A stretch of DNA of 45,230 nucleotides, from the NCBI GenBank assembly GCA_027854065.1, contig JAQGEF010000030.1, positions 1 through 45,230 on the forward strand, read 5' to 3'. Positions 7,469-13,939 of the stretch are shown piece after piece. Position numbers and translations under genes: made by a program. Numbering within the stretch: the first letter of the stretch is position 1; every line of letters starts with the position of its first letter. The notes under the pieces were generated by a model. The model made no database searches, was not told where the DNA came from, and saw only the letters and a program-made list of their open reading frames with translations. The stretch is from Polluticaenibacter yanchengensis. Its GTDB lineage: Bacteria; Bacteroidota; Bacteroidia; Chitinophagales; Chitinophagaceae.

Positions 7469-9814
7469 TTACTCTACAATTCTTAGTTTGGCATAGTTCA
7501 GCATGATCTTTTTCTCACCATTGCTTTTAAAATTAATAGTAGCGATGGGATTATGTGCTGCGCCTTCCAGGTTCATTACCTGGCCAAAACCAAATTTCAA
7601 ATGTTCTACTACCATTCCTATTTGTAGTTTGCTGGTATCGCTTGGTACAAAGTTGGCGCTTGGCTGGTGCTCCACTACTTTTGGTGTGGGTTTCGGGCCT
7701 ATATAAGCCGGCTTTTCCGGTTCTTTTTTCCTTACAGGGCCATCGAAACCACCGCCTCTGCCTCCATGTAACCTTTCGAAAGCACTGGTAGATGCACTAC
7801 TGCCAAATCCACCACCCATATGGTTGCGGGCACCGCCACCACTCATGGTTTTATCTAAATAGATGGAGGGGATCTCCATTAAAAACCGGCTGGCATCATT
7901 AGCGGTTAACTGACCAAAGCGGTAGCGGCTTTGAGCATAGCTTAGCCACAATTTTTCTTTAGCTCGGGTAACTGCTACATAAAACAGGCGGCGTTCTTCC
8001 TCCAGCTCTTCACGTGTATTGATGCTCATGCCGCTTGGAAATAATGTTTCTTCCATACCACCAATAAATACGCATGGAAATTCCAACCCCTTGGAAGCGT
8101 GCACTGTCATTAGTTTTACCACATCCGCGTCTTCCTTATCGTTATCTGCATCTGTGAGTAAGGCAATATCCTGGATATAAGTAGCCAGCCCTCTGTCGCC
8201 CACTTCACCGTCTTCAATATTGGCAGGCGTTTCTGTAAACTCTTTGATGGAGTTTAATAATTCCTGGACGTTTTCGTATCTGGCAACACCTTCCTGTGTT
8301 TTATCATTAAACAATTCTTTTACCAAACCGCTGTGTTTGCCTACCTGGAAGGCAACATCGTAAGCATTGGATTTGGCCAGCATGCTCTGGAAGTATTCAA
8401 TCATTTGAATAAATTGTTGCACACTTTCCAGGGTAGCCCCTTTCAATCCTAAACTGGCGGCAGCTTTCAGTACGTTGTATAACGGCATATCGCGCTGGTT
8501 GGCAATGGTAGCTGCTTTTTCCAGAGTTGTTTTGCCTATGCCCCGTACCGGGTAGTTCACAATGCGTTTCAGTGCTTCATCGTCATTAGGGTTTATCACC
8601 ACGCGCAGGTAAGCAATAAAATCTTTTACTTCTTTGCGTTGGTAGAAACTTAACCCCCCATATATTTTATAAGCAATGCTCAGGCGGCGCAGGCTTTCCT
8701 CGTAGGCACGGCTCTGCGCATTGGTGCGGTACAGAATAGCGAAATCTTTATTGGAATAATGATTGCGCAACTTTTGCTCTTTTATCGCATCTGCTACATA
8801 ATGACCTTCGTCATTATCGCTCAATACACGTACCAGCTTTATTTTTTCGCCTACAGGCGCTTCTGTCCACAGCTCTTTAGGTATCTGCCCCTTGTTATTG
8901 TTAATGATTTCGTTGGCAACACTAATAATAGTACCGGAGCTGCGGTAGTTACGTTCCAGCTTTACCACTTTCACATTATCGTAGTCTTTTTGAAACTGCA
9001 AGATGTTTTCAATAGTAGCGCCACGGAACGAGTAGATACTTTGCGCATCATCGCCCACCACGCAAATATTTTCATTAGCTGCTGCCAGCAGTTTTATAAT
9101 GGCGTACTGGGTAGCGTTGGTATCCTGGTACTCATCTACCATCACATATTTAAATTTGTGCTGGTATTTATGTAATACCTGTGGAAAACGTACCAGTACT
9201 TCGTGCATTTTAAACAGTAGATCATCAAAATCCATAGCGCCGTTTTTATAGCAACGGGCAGCATACATTTCGTAGATCTTACCCGTCATCGGGCGGTTCT
9301 GTCGGGCATCTTCCTGCATGATATGGTAATCGTTCAGGTATTCTGCCGGAGATATCAGGCCGTTTTTGGCAGAGCTGATCCTGCTGCCAACAATATTAGG
9401 TTTGTATAATTTATCGTCTAAGTTCAGATCTTTTACCACCTGTTTTATCACGCTGCGGCTATCATCCGTATCATAAATGGTAAAACTGTTCGGGTATCCT
9501 ATATGGTGTGCTTCTGCCCGTAATATTTTAGCAAATACACTGTGGAATGTTCCGATATATAAGTTCCTGGCTTCACCACTGCCCAATATTTTATTGATAC
9601 GCTCCTTCATTTCGGCAGCGGCTTTGTTGGTAAAGGTCAATGCCAGGATATTAAACGCATCAATATGATGATGTCCCATTAAGTAAGCGATACGGGTGGT
9701 CAGTACTTTGGTCTTACCACTTCCGGCTCCTGCTACAATCATTAACGGGCCATCTTTATGCAATACAGCTTCACGCTGCTGGTCATTCAATCCTTTTATT
9801 ATATCATCTTGCAT
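7469..9814 (-). CDS. uvrD: ATP-dependent DNA helicase UvrD/PcrA
   Basis: Superfamily 1A 3'-5' helicase for excision repair, replication restart and removal of stalled complexes. From ATG 9814 it has 781 residues. Motifs in order: I AGAGSGKT, Ia TFTNKAAAEM, II VDEYQDTN, III GDDAQSIYSFRGA, IV LERNYRS, V MTVHASKGLEFP, VI LFYVAVTRAKEKLW. A Gly-rich low-complexity linker follows, then a C-terminal Tudor-like module (VVEHLKFGFGQVMNLEG) as in PcrA, where it contacts RNA polymerase. An upstream ATG at 9838 is in frame, but a perfect -7 box lies between the two, so 9814 (MQDDIIKGLN) is preferred. Confidence 0.97.
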   Translation of the reverse strand: MQDDIIKGLNDQQREAVLHKDGPLMIVAGAGSGKTKVLTTRIAYLMGHHHIDAFNILALTFTNKAAAEMKERINKILGSGEARNLYIGTFHSVFAKILRAEAHHIGYPNSFTIYDTDDSRSVIKQVVKDLNLDDKLYKPNIVGSRISSAKNGLISPAEYLNDYHIMQEDARQNRPMTGKIYEMYAARCYKNGAMDFDDLLFKMHEVLVRFPQVLHKYQHKFKYVMVDEYQDTNATQYAIIKLLAAANENICVVGDDAQSIYSFRGATIENILQFQKDYDNVKVVKLERNYRSSGTIISVANEIINNNKGQIPKELWTEAPVGEKIKLVRVLSDNDEGHYVADAIKEQKLRNHYSNKDFAILYRTNAQSRAYEESLRRLSIAYKIYGGLSFYQRKEVKDFIAYLRVVINPNDDEALKRIVNYPVRGIGKTTLEKAATIANQRDMPLYNVLKAAASLGLKGATLESVQQFIQMIEYFQSMLAKSNAYDVAFQVGKHSGLVKELFNDKTQEGVARYENVQELLNSIKEFTETPANIEDGEVGDRGLATYIQDIALLTDADNDKEDADVVKLMTVHASKGLEFPCVFIGGMEETLFPSGMSINTREELEEERRLFYVAVTRAKEKLWLSYAQSRYRFGQLTANDASRFLMEIPSIYLDKTMSGGGARNHMGGGFGSSASTSAFERLHGGRGGGFDGPVRKKEPEKPAYIGPKPTPKVVEHQPSANFVPSDTSKLQIGMVVEHLKFGFGQVMNLEGAAHNPIATINFKSNGEKKIMLNYAKLRIVE

Positions 9815-9818
9815 TTGG

Positions 9819-9826
9819 CAAATATA
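9819..9826 (-). promoter_or_regulatory. -7 box of uvrD, four bases from the ATG
   Basis: On the minus strand this reads TATATTTG, a perfect match to the Bacteroidota TAnnTTTG element, followed by CCAA and the ATG at 9814. Transcription should start at or next to the start codon, giving a leaderless mRNA. No good -33 TTG element is visible. Confidence 0.55.
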
Positions 9827-9885
9827 AATCTTACTCACAGGCTATTGCCCATAAAGTTATTCACGTAGTAAAAATGTAACGGAGA

Positions 9886-10272
9886 TCAGTGATTACAATC
9901 TTCGGAGTGGCAATGTTTGGCTTTTTTGCACAACTGGTAATTGTACACATGTGCAGTAACGATACCTGCCAATGCAGGCAGTACAGGCCATACAGGATGT
10001 CCCGGCAATACTTCTTTCACCAATAAGAATGCAAAGCCGATAATAAGGATCAAAATGGGCTTTTTTTGATGATGGTGTTTTTTGTAACCATGCCATAAGG
10101 AGTAAATGCCAATGGCGAGTGCTAAGAAGATCATGAAATACTCGAACGTGTGATTTTTTATAACATCCATGCCAAATAATGGCAGGCTCGTAAATATCAA
10201 AGGCAATACTGCACAATGAATGGCACAAGCTACCGACGCTGCTATCCCTAATCCGTCCCAGTTTATTTTCAT
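9886..10272 (-). CDS. MerC-domain membrane protein
   Basis: From ATG 10272 (MKINWDG) the product has 128 residues with four predicted helices. The first contains VACAIHCAVLPLI, the Cys-rich signature of MerC-type proteins, originally described as mercuric ion transporters. The C-terminus (CKKAKHCHSEDCNH) is Cys/His-rich and could bind metal. No other mer gene is nearby, so mercury resistance is unlikely; a general metal role, perhaps zinc, is inference. The longer form from ATG 10329 is rejected because that codon lies inside the palindromic operator and upstream of the -7 box. Confidence 0.8.
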   Translation of the reverse strand: MKINWDGLGIAASVACAIHCAVLPLIFTSLPLFGMDVIKNHTFEYFMIFLALAIGIYSLWHGYKKHHHQKKPILILIIGFAFLLVKEVLPGHPVWPVLPALAGIVTAHVYNYQLCKKAKHCHSEDCNH

Positions 10273-10304
10273 GCTTAAATCCCTTTGTTTTTGCAACAGA
10301 ATTG

Positions 10305-10340
10305 CAAATTTAAATAATTTAAATGTCATTTAAATTATTT
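10305..10340 (-). promoter_or_regulatory. MerC gene promoter with overlapping 29-bp palindromic operator
   Basis: Positions 10305-10312 read TAAATTTG on the minus strand, a perfect TAnnTTTG -7 box. From 10312 to 10340 lies a perfect inverted repeat: aaataatttaaatg, one spacer base at 10326, then catttaaattattt. It covers the spacer and the place of the -33 element, where a bound dimeric repressor would block RNA polymerase. A Fur/Zur-type metalloregulator is a reasonable guess from the target gene but is not shown by the sequence. Confidence 0.7.
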
Positions 10341-10379
10341 TTTAAAAAGAGCTTGTTAATATTTGGGCATTCTCCTTTT

Positions 10380-10575
10380 GCGGCTTACCCGGAATAATGC
10401 TGGCTCAGGTATGAGCAATGGTCTTTCATGCACGCAAAAGGGTCGGGCTATCCGCAGTACTCCGCAGCGGCCATACATTCCTGTTAGCTTCGCAATGCCT
10501 GCATTTCTTGCCGCTTTGCGGGGTACTTTGCTGCTATCCCTAATGCACTCAGAAGCATGGTTGGTTCACTGAGTA
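10380..10575. repeat. Second type of GC-rich structured intergenic repeat
   Basis: A GC-rich block in an AT-rich gap containing gcaaaagggtcgggctatcc and, in mirror position, tttgctgctatccct, with inner arms around gcagcgg and ccgctttgcgg that pair imperfectly. From memory, blocks with gggtcgggctatccgc and gctatccct are scattered through many Bacteroidota genomes. Only one copy is in this window and it differs from the gggctgcgggatac family. The open frame across it is not a believable gene. Confidence 0.5.
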
Positions 10576-10599
10576 ATGTATTGCCGGGCTTTATTTAAT

Positions 10600-10638
10600 T
10601 TGAAAAGGGCTGTTCCGCTCCCGGACAGCCTTTTTCAA
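10600..10638 (-). terminator. Intrinsic terminator of the doxDA operon
   Basis: tttgaaaagggctgttccg and cggacagcctttttcaaa form a long near-perfect stem around a short loop, starting just past the doxDA stop codon. Confidence 0.8.
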
Positions 10639-10639
10639 A

Positions 10640-11656
10640 TTACTCGACTATAATGTTTTTACTCCAACCTGCCCCGCTGATATCTTCCAGTTTCAGTGTA
10701 TAGGTTTTACCTTTTTCTAAAGTGGTGTCCATTAAAAATCTTAGTTGCGCCTTTGCCCCTAAGGGTAAAATCAAGCTATGCTTTCCTGCTTTTACTTTAG
10801 ATACATAGCGGTTGATAATATCTGTTTTGTTCATTTGCGACAGTTGCTGCTGTGACCGGCTGAATATAAGTCGGTTATTATCGTCAAGTAATTGAATACC
10901 TATTAAAAACGATCCGTAAACATCAGCGCCTTCATCCCTAAACACAGTAAATAGCAGTTCATTGTTATTGACAGCGATCTCAGAAATAGCAATATGTGGT
11001 TTTACAGACTTATTATGAAGTTTTCCAAAAACACCTCCATGAAAATACTGGTTGGTAAATAAGGTCAGTCCCAGGATGGCTATTGAGCCCATTAATATCA
11101 TTTTCTTTTGAGTGGTGTATGAAACTGTAAAGTGGCCTGAAGTAATTATTTGCCATTTTTTACTGCTAAACCATCCTTTTTTTGCCAGGAAATGATCCAG
11201 TGAGAAAGCACCGGCACCTGTAAAGAATAACGTGAAACCCGTAGCCACACCGAGCACGCCAATTTGCCATTCGTCTAAGCAGGTGGTACCAAGCCATCCG
11301 GAACCTAGCAAAATGCCAAATGCCAATAGTAAGACACCTATGCTCATTAATCGTGTAAACAAACCGAGTATTAAAAATAAGCCGACAATCGCTTCAACAA
11401 TTGTAAAAGCAATCATCGATAGCTGCAGGCTCTCCGGATTCGAAACCAGGTGCTCTATCAGAGGTTTTATGCCTAGTGCATTTGGGAGGAAGTGGTTGAA
11501 TTTCTCTCCTATATAGCCCGGTTCTCCGGGGATTAATTTATTTTCTAAAACAAGACGGCGCCAGAATGCAGAAAAATAGGTCCAGCCGGTAACCCACCGT
11601 AATGCAGTCGTGTATAATGCGGCATAATTGCCGGCATAATTTTTTGAATGATGCAT
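10640..11656 (-). CDS. doxDA: DoxD-DoxA fusion, thiosulfate:quinone oxidoreductase-like protein
   Basis: 338 residues. The N-terminal part (about 15-155) is a DoxX/DoxD-type four-helix membrane domain (ALRWVTGWTYFSAFWRR, FLILGLFTRLMSIG). A further helix (about 186-205) leads into a soluble beta-rich domain matching DoxA (about 210-338). In Acidianus the two subunits oxidise thiosulfate to tetrathionate and reduce quinone; fused forms occur in Bacteroidota. It is the last gene of a probable operon with DUF6132, thioredoxin and an exported small protein, which supports a sulfur or thiol redox role. The actual substrate is inference. Confidence 0.82.
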   Translation of the reverse strand: MHHSKNYAGNYAALYTTALRWVTGWTYFSAFWRRLVLENKLIPGEPGYIGEKFNHFLPNALGIKPLIEHLVSNPESLQLSMIAFTIVEAIVGLFLILGLFTRLMSIGVLLLAFGILLGSGWLGTTCLDEWQIGVLGVATGFTLFFTGAGAFSLDHFLAKKGWFSSKKWQIITSGHFTVSYTTQKKMILMGSIAILGLTLFTNQYFHGGVFGKLHNKSVKPHIAISEIAVNNNELLFTVFRDEGADVYGSFLIGIQLLDDNNRLIFSRSQQQLSQMNKTDIINRYVSKVKAGKHSLILPLGAKAQLRFLMDTTLEKGKTYTLKLEDISGAGWSKNIIVE

Positions 11657-11730
11657 ATCAATAAAATAGTGTTTAATATTACAATAAAGTATGACAACAG
11701 CAGATTGCTGCTAACCGGTAATATTATGCA

Positions 11731-12081
11731 TCAGATTAAATACTGCTCATTTAAGATATAAATGGGAACGGGTGGTGCAAGGCTGGATCTGGCAAGTGAT
11801 ACCTGCCTGAGAAAATCATTATTAATAGTTAATACAGGAAGCAGTGCCTGCCTGTGAATTTTTTGAGTTTGCTTTTTACAGACAACGGTTTGATGTATGG
11901 CAATTTCAGGTACAACCTGGTAACAGGCAAGTGTTGTATTCTGTTTTGCAGCAGCCGGTGTTTCAGATACAGGCACATTAAAATACAGCTTTGCCTGCTT
12001 CTTGAATGTACAAGGCATACAAAGTGTGATAGCAGTAATTGCGATCACCAGTTTTAATACTGTGTTTCTTAATGTGTTCAT
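11731..12081 (-). CDS. Small exported protein of unknown function
   Basis: 116 residues with an N-terminal hydrophobic signal (LKLVIAITAITLCMP) followed by CTFKKQ, and a mature part with three further cysteines or nearby thiols (LACYQVV, TVVCKKQ). The C-terminus (PPVPIYILNEQYLI) is hydrophobic. I do not recognise a family. It lies 17 bases after the thioredoxin gene and 74 before doxDA on the same strand, so it probably belongs to the same operon and may be a periplasmic partner. The gap to doxDA shows no terminator. Confidence 0.65.
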   Translation of the reverse strand: MNTLRNTVLKLVIAITAITLCMPCTFKKQAKLYFNVPVSETPAAAKQNTTLACYQVVPEIAIHQTVVCKKQTQKIHRQALLPVLTINNDFLRQVSLARSSLAPPVPIYILNEQYLI

Positions 12082-12098
12082 GAAAACGATGGCAGGCT

Positions 12099-12392
12099 TT
12101 ACAAGTGGCTTTTGATAATACGCTCTAACTCTTTAGCCGGTACCACACCGGATTGCCGCCATAATTGTTTACCGCTTTTGAACAATATTAATGTTGGAAC
12201 ACCCTGTACCTGGTAAGCGGATGCTGCTTGTTGATTTTTATCTACATCTATTTTTATAATAGCGGCAGTATCCCCAACGGCAGTTTTTAAATCTGTCAAA
12301 ATCGGTGTCATCATTTTGCAGGGGCCGCACCATGTGGCAAAAAAATCTACCAATACCGGCTTATCCTGGTTAATTATTTCCTGGAATGTCAT
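12099..12392 (-). CDS. trxA: Thioredoxin
   Basis: From ATG 12392 (MTFQEIINQDKPVLVDFF) the product has 97 residues, a normal thioredoxin length. The active site is WCGPC within ATWCGPCKMM and the cis-proline loop is QGVPTLILF. No signal peptide, so it is cytoplasmic. The start is one base after the stop of the DUF6132 gene, which implies translational coupling. An upstream frame extension to 12437 overlaps DUF6132 and is rejected. In this operon it may serve the sulfur chemistry of DoxDA rather than general disulfide reduction; that is inference. Confidence 0.92.
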   Translation of the reverse strand: MTFQEIINQDKPVLVDFFATWCGPCKMMTPILTDLKTAVGDTAAIIKIDVDKNQQAASAYQVQGVPTLILFKSGKQLWRQSGVVPAKELERIIKSHL

Positions 12393-12393
12393 C

Positions 12394-12591
12394 TTAATCC
12401 TTTTTATCTTTTTTGAAAACAGAGAACAATAGACCACCCATTAATGCACCATAAACGGTACTGTTAAGCGGTTTGGAAGTAATGGCGCAAGTACCGCTTA
12501 CACAGCCAATATTTGCCCAATACAGGTATCCAGCTATAGCACCAACAACTATACCAATAATAATTAAAAGATGCTTCCGGATAAAATGCAT
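12394..12591 (-). CDS. DUF6132 small membrane protein
   Basis: 65 residues with two transmembrane helices (about 8-27 and 42-58) joined by a loop NIGCVSGTCAITSKP holding the C-x4-C pair typical of this family as I remember it. A function in redox or sulfur transfer is plausible given the paired cysteines and the adjacent thioredoxin and DoxDA genes, but no activity is established to my knowledge. First gene of the operon, 21 bases downstream of a -7 box. Confidence 0.75.
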   Translation of the reverse strand: MHFIRKHLLIIIGIVVGAIAGYLYWANIGCVSGTCAITSKPLNSTVYGALMGGLLFSVFKKDKKD

Positions 12592-12612
12592 GTTTGATAA
12601 AATATTGAGTTA

Positions 12613-12620
12613 CAAACTTA
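12613..12620 (-). promoter_or_regulatory. -7 box of the DUF6132-trxA-doxDA operon
   Basis: Reads TAAGTTTG on the minus strand, a full match to TAnnTTTG, 21 bases upstream of the DUF6132 ATG. The -33 element is not clear. Confidence 0.5.
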
Positions 12621-12673
12621 AAAAAAATTATTAAGTCGCAATTGTTATTTAACAAACCGCATGATTAAAAGCA

Positions 12674-12711
12674 AAAAGAGGGTGTCTCGGACTTTTGAGA
12701 CACCCTCTTTT
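12674..12711 (-). terminator. Intrinsic terminator of the TPR-protein gene
   Basis: A perfect 14-bp stem, aaaagagggtgtct with agacaccctctttt, around a ten-base loop, 22 bases past the stop codon at 12733. Confidence 0.85.
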
Positions 12712-12732
12712 CAAATATTTTAAGAATCAAAA

Positions 12733-13383
12733 TTAACCAGGAATGCGGCTGATGTAACTTTCCAGTTGTTTTATCTGGTCCAGCACATCTTTATTGCTTG
12801 CTTTAGCTGCTTTCGCTTTTCTGAACATATCTTTCGCTGCTTTAAAATGTTGCTTGGTCAGATATATCTGGCACATTTGTAAGTAAGCCATCGCTTCTCC
12901 GTCTTTATCCGGAATGCCAAGGCGTAATGCCTGGCGAATATAGTTCTCTCCTTCTTTGGTATTACCCTTTTGCATGGCCAGCATACCAAGTTGCAGTTTA
13001 TTGGCACCTTCAGCCTCAGCCATCGGCATGCCTAATTTTTCGCTTTCGCGCATATGTATTTCTGCCGTGGTATAATCCTGCTTCATCATTGCCAGCTGAC
13101 CCTTAAGGGTATGAAAAGCACTGCGGATAGGCTTGTACAACAGGTTGGGAAACCATATGGACTTTAAAACTTTTTCCGCACCTTCAATATCGCCGGTTTC
13201 TATATGCTCCTGGATTAAACGCATTGGCCCTATAAAAATATGCCCGGCAATGAGTATTATGGCTATTAAGTATAAAATAAAAGATGGCCAGAAGCCCGCC
13301 ATAACGTTCGTAAATATTGCCAAAGCTAAAATTCCCAGGCCTATCCAAAATCTGTACTTAATTAATAAACTATAATACTTCAT
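12733..13383 (-). CDS. Membrane-anchored TPR-repeat protein
   Basis: 216 residues. Two hydrophobic helices at about 12-29 and 32-52 (FWIGLGILALAIFTNVMAG, FILYLIAIILIAGHIF) are followed by a cytoplasmic helical domain with about three tetratricopeptide-like units (around 65-95, 98-160, 160-210; for example KLQLGMLAMQKGNTKEGENY and AYLQMCQIYLTKQHFKAAKD). Such proteins act as scaffolds; no partner can be named. Single gene with its own promoter and terminator. Confidence 0.8.
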   Translation of the reverse strand: MKYYSLLIKYRFWIGLGILALAIFTNVMAGFWPSFILYLIAIILIAGHIFIGPMRLIQEHIETGDIEGAEKVLKSIWFPNLLYKPIRSAFHTLKGQLAMMKQDYTTAEIHMRESEKLGMPMAEAEGANKLQLGMLAMQKGNTKEGENYIRQALRLGIPDKDGEAMAYLQMCQIYLTKQHFKAAKDMFRKAKAAKASNKDVLDQIKQLESYISRIPG

Positions 13384-13406
13384 ATATGTTCTCTTTCTAA
13401 GGTGGG

Positions 13407-13414
13407 CAAAGTTA
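13407..13414 (-). promoter_or_regulatory. -7 box of the TPR-protein gene
   Basis: TAACTTTG on the minus strand matches TAnnTTTG, 23 bases before the ATG at 13383. Confidence 0.5.
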
Positions 13415-13490
13415 AGGTTATCTAATTATATTTCTATACCGATTATATTGATTTGTGATATTGGAGAGTTGTTTATTCAATAAAATTTTT

Positions 13491-13522
13491 TTGACAATAC
13501 AAAAACGTTTTATTTACATTTG
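13491..13522 (+). promoter_or_regulatory. Promoter of tRNA-Arg
   Basis: TTG at 13491-13493 and TACATTTG at 13515-13522 are 21 bases apart, matching the Bacteroidota -33/-7 pattern. Transcription would start about ten bases before the tRNA. The 13-mer tacatttgcagcg (13515-13527) recurs exactly at the hemA promoter (40362-40374). Confidence 0.7.
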
Positions 13523-13538
13523 CAGCGCTTTAATAGCC

Positions 13539-13613
13539 GGCCCTGTAGTTCAATGGATAGAATAGGAGTTTCCTAAACTCTAGATCCAAGTTCGATTCTT
13601 GGCGGGGCTACCA
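13539..13613 (+). tRNA. tRNA-Arg (anticodon CCT)
   Basis: The cloverleaf can be drawn by eye. The acceptor strand GGCCCTG (13539-13545) pairs with CGGGGCT (13603-13609) with wobbles. The anticodon stem GGAGT/ACTCT encloses the loop TTCCTAA, giving anticodon CCT, which reads AGG. The T arm is CCAAG-TTCGATT-CTTGG. The discriminator A is at 13610 and an encoded CCA follows at 13611-13613. Confidence 0.93.
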
Positions 13614-13639
13614 GCGGTTTTACCGCTACATTTTTACCG

Positions 13640-13663
13640 GGACTGGTTCATTCGAACCAGTCC
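13640..13663 (+). terminator. Terminator of tRNA-Arg
   Basis: A perfect 10-bp stem, ggactggttc with gaaccagtcc, loop attc, then tttgttttt. Confidence 0.85.
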
Positions 13664-13684
13664 TTTGTTTTTAAAATCAATCGT

Positions 13685-13852
13685 TTATGGTTGTAATGGG
13701 ACTTGTTTCCTGAGTTCGATCACTTCTTTCAGCATATAACAGGCCCGTTTAATTTACCTTATCATCCAATGTTTATTGGCAAATGTTTTATCTAGTTCAG
13801 CATGGGTATTTGAGAGCCTTTTGATCGTGAATGAATAGGAACGCAACTGCAT
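13685..13852 (-). pseudogene. Remnant of an unidentified gene
   Basis: Reading from ATG 13852 gives MQLRSYSFTIKRLSNTHAEL, continuing to FANKHWMIR, then an in-frame TAA at 13754-13756. The same frame continues RACYMLKEVIELRKQVPLQP to a second stop at 13685. Composition looks coding on both sides of the first stop, and the frame stays open upstream of the ATG to about the terminator at 13933. I do not recognise the family. It could also be chance. The rest of this 326-base gap holds only the two flanking terminators. Confidence 0.3.
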
Positions 13853-13908
13853 AATTGGGCGGACAATATTTTTTAAGAGTATTGATAATGAGTGCTTAAT
13901 AAAAAAGA

Positions 13909-13933
13909 AAGACCTGCAGATAATGCAGGTCTT
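13909..13933 (-). terminator. Intrinsic terminator of the CorC/HlyC-type gene
   Basis: aagacctgca and tgcaggtctt form a perfect 10-bp stem around gataa, just past the stop codon at 13940. On the minus strand it is followed by a T-rich run. Confidence 0.8.
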
Positions 13934-13939
13934 GTTATA

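Noticed and set aside
10273..10329. Longer N-terminus for the MerC-type protein
   Set aside because: The upstream ATG is inside the palindromic operator and upstream of the -7 box. MKINWDG starts just before the first helix as in the family.
10363..10572. 69-codon ORF on the plus strand
   Set aside because: It is an open frame across the structured GC-rich repeat, with no promoter, no recognisable domain and skewed composition. Such frames are typical mis-annotations of these repeats.
12393..12437. Upstream extension of thioredoxin
   Set aside because: It overlaps the DUF6132 coding region, and the added residues are not thioredoxin-like. ATG 12392 is one base after the DUF6132 stop.
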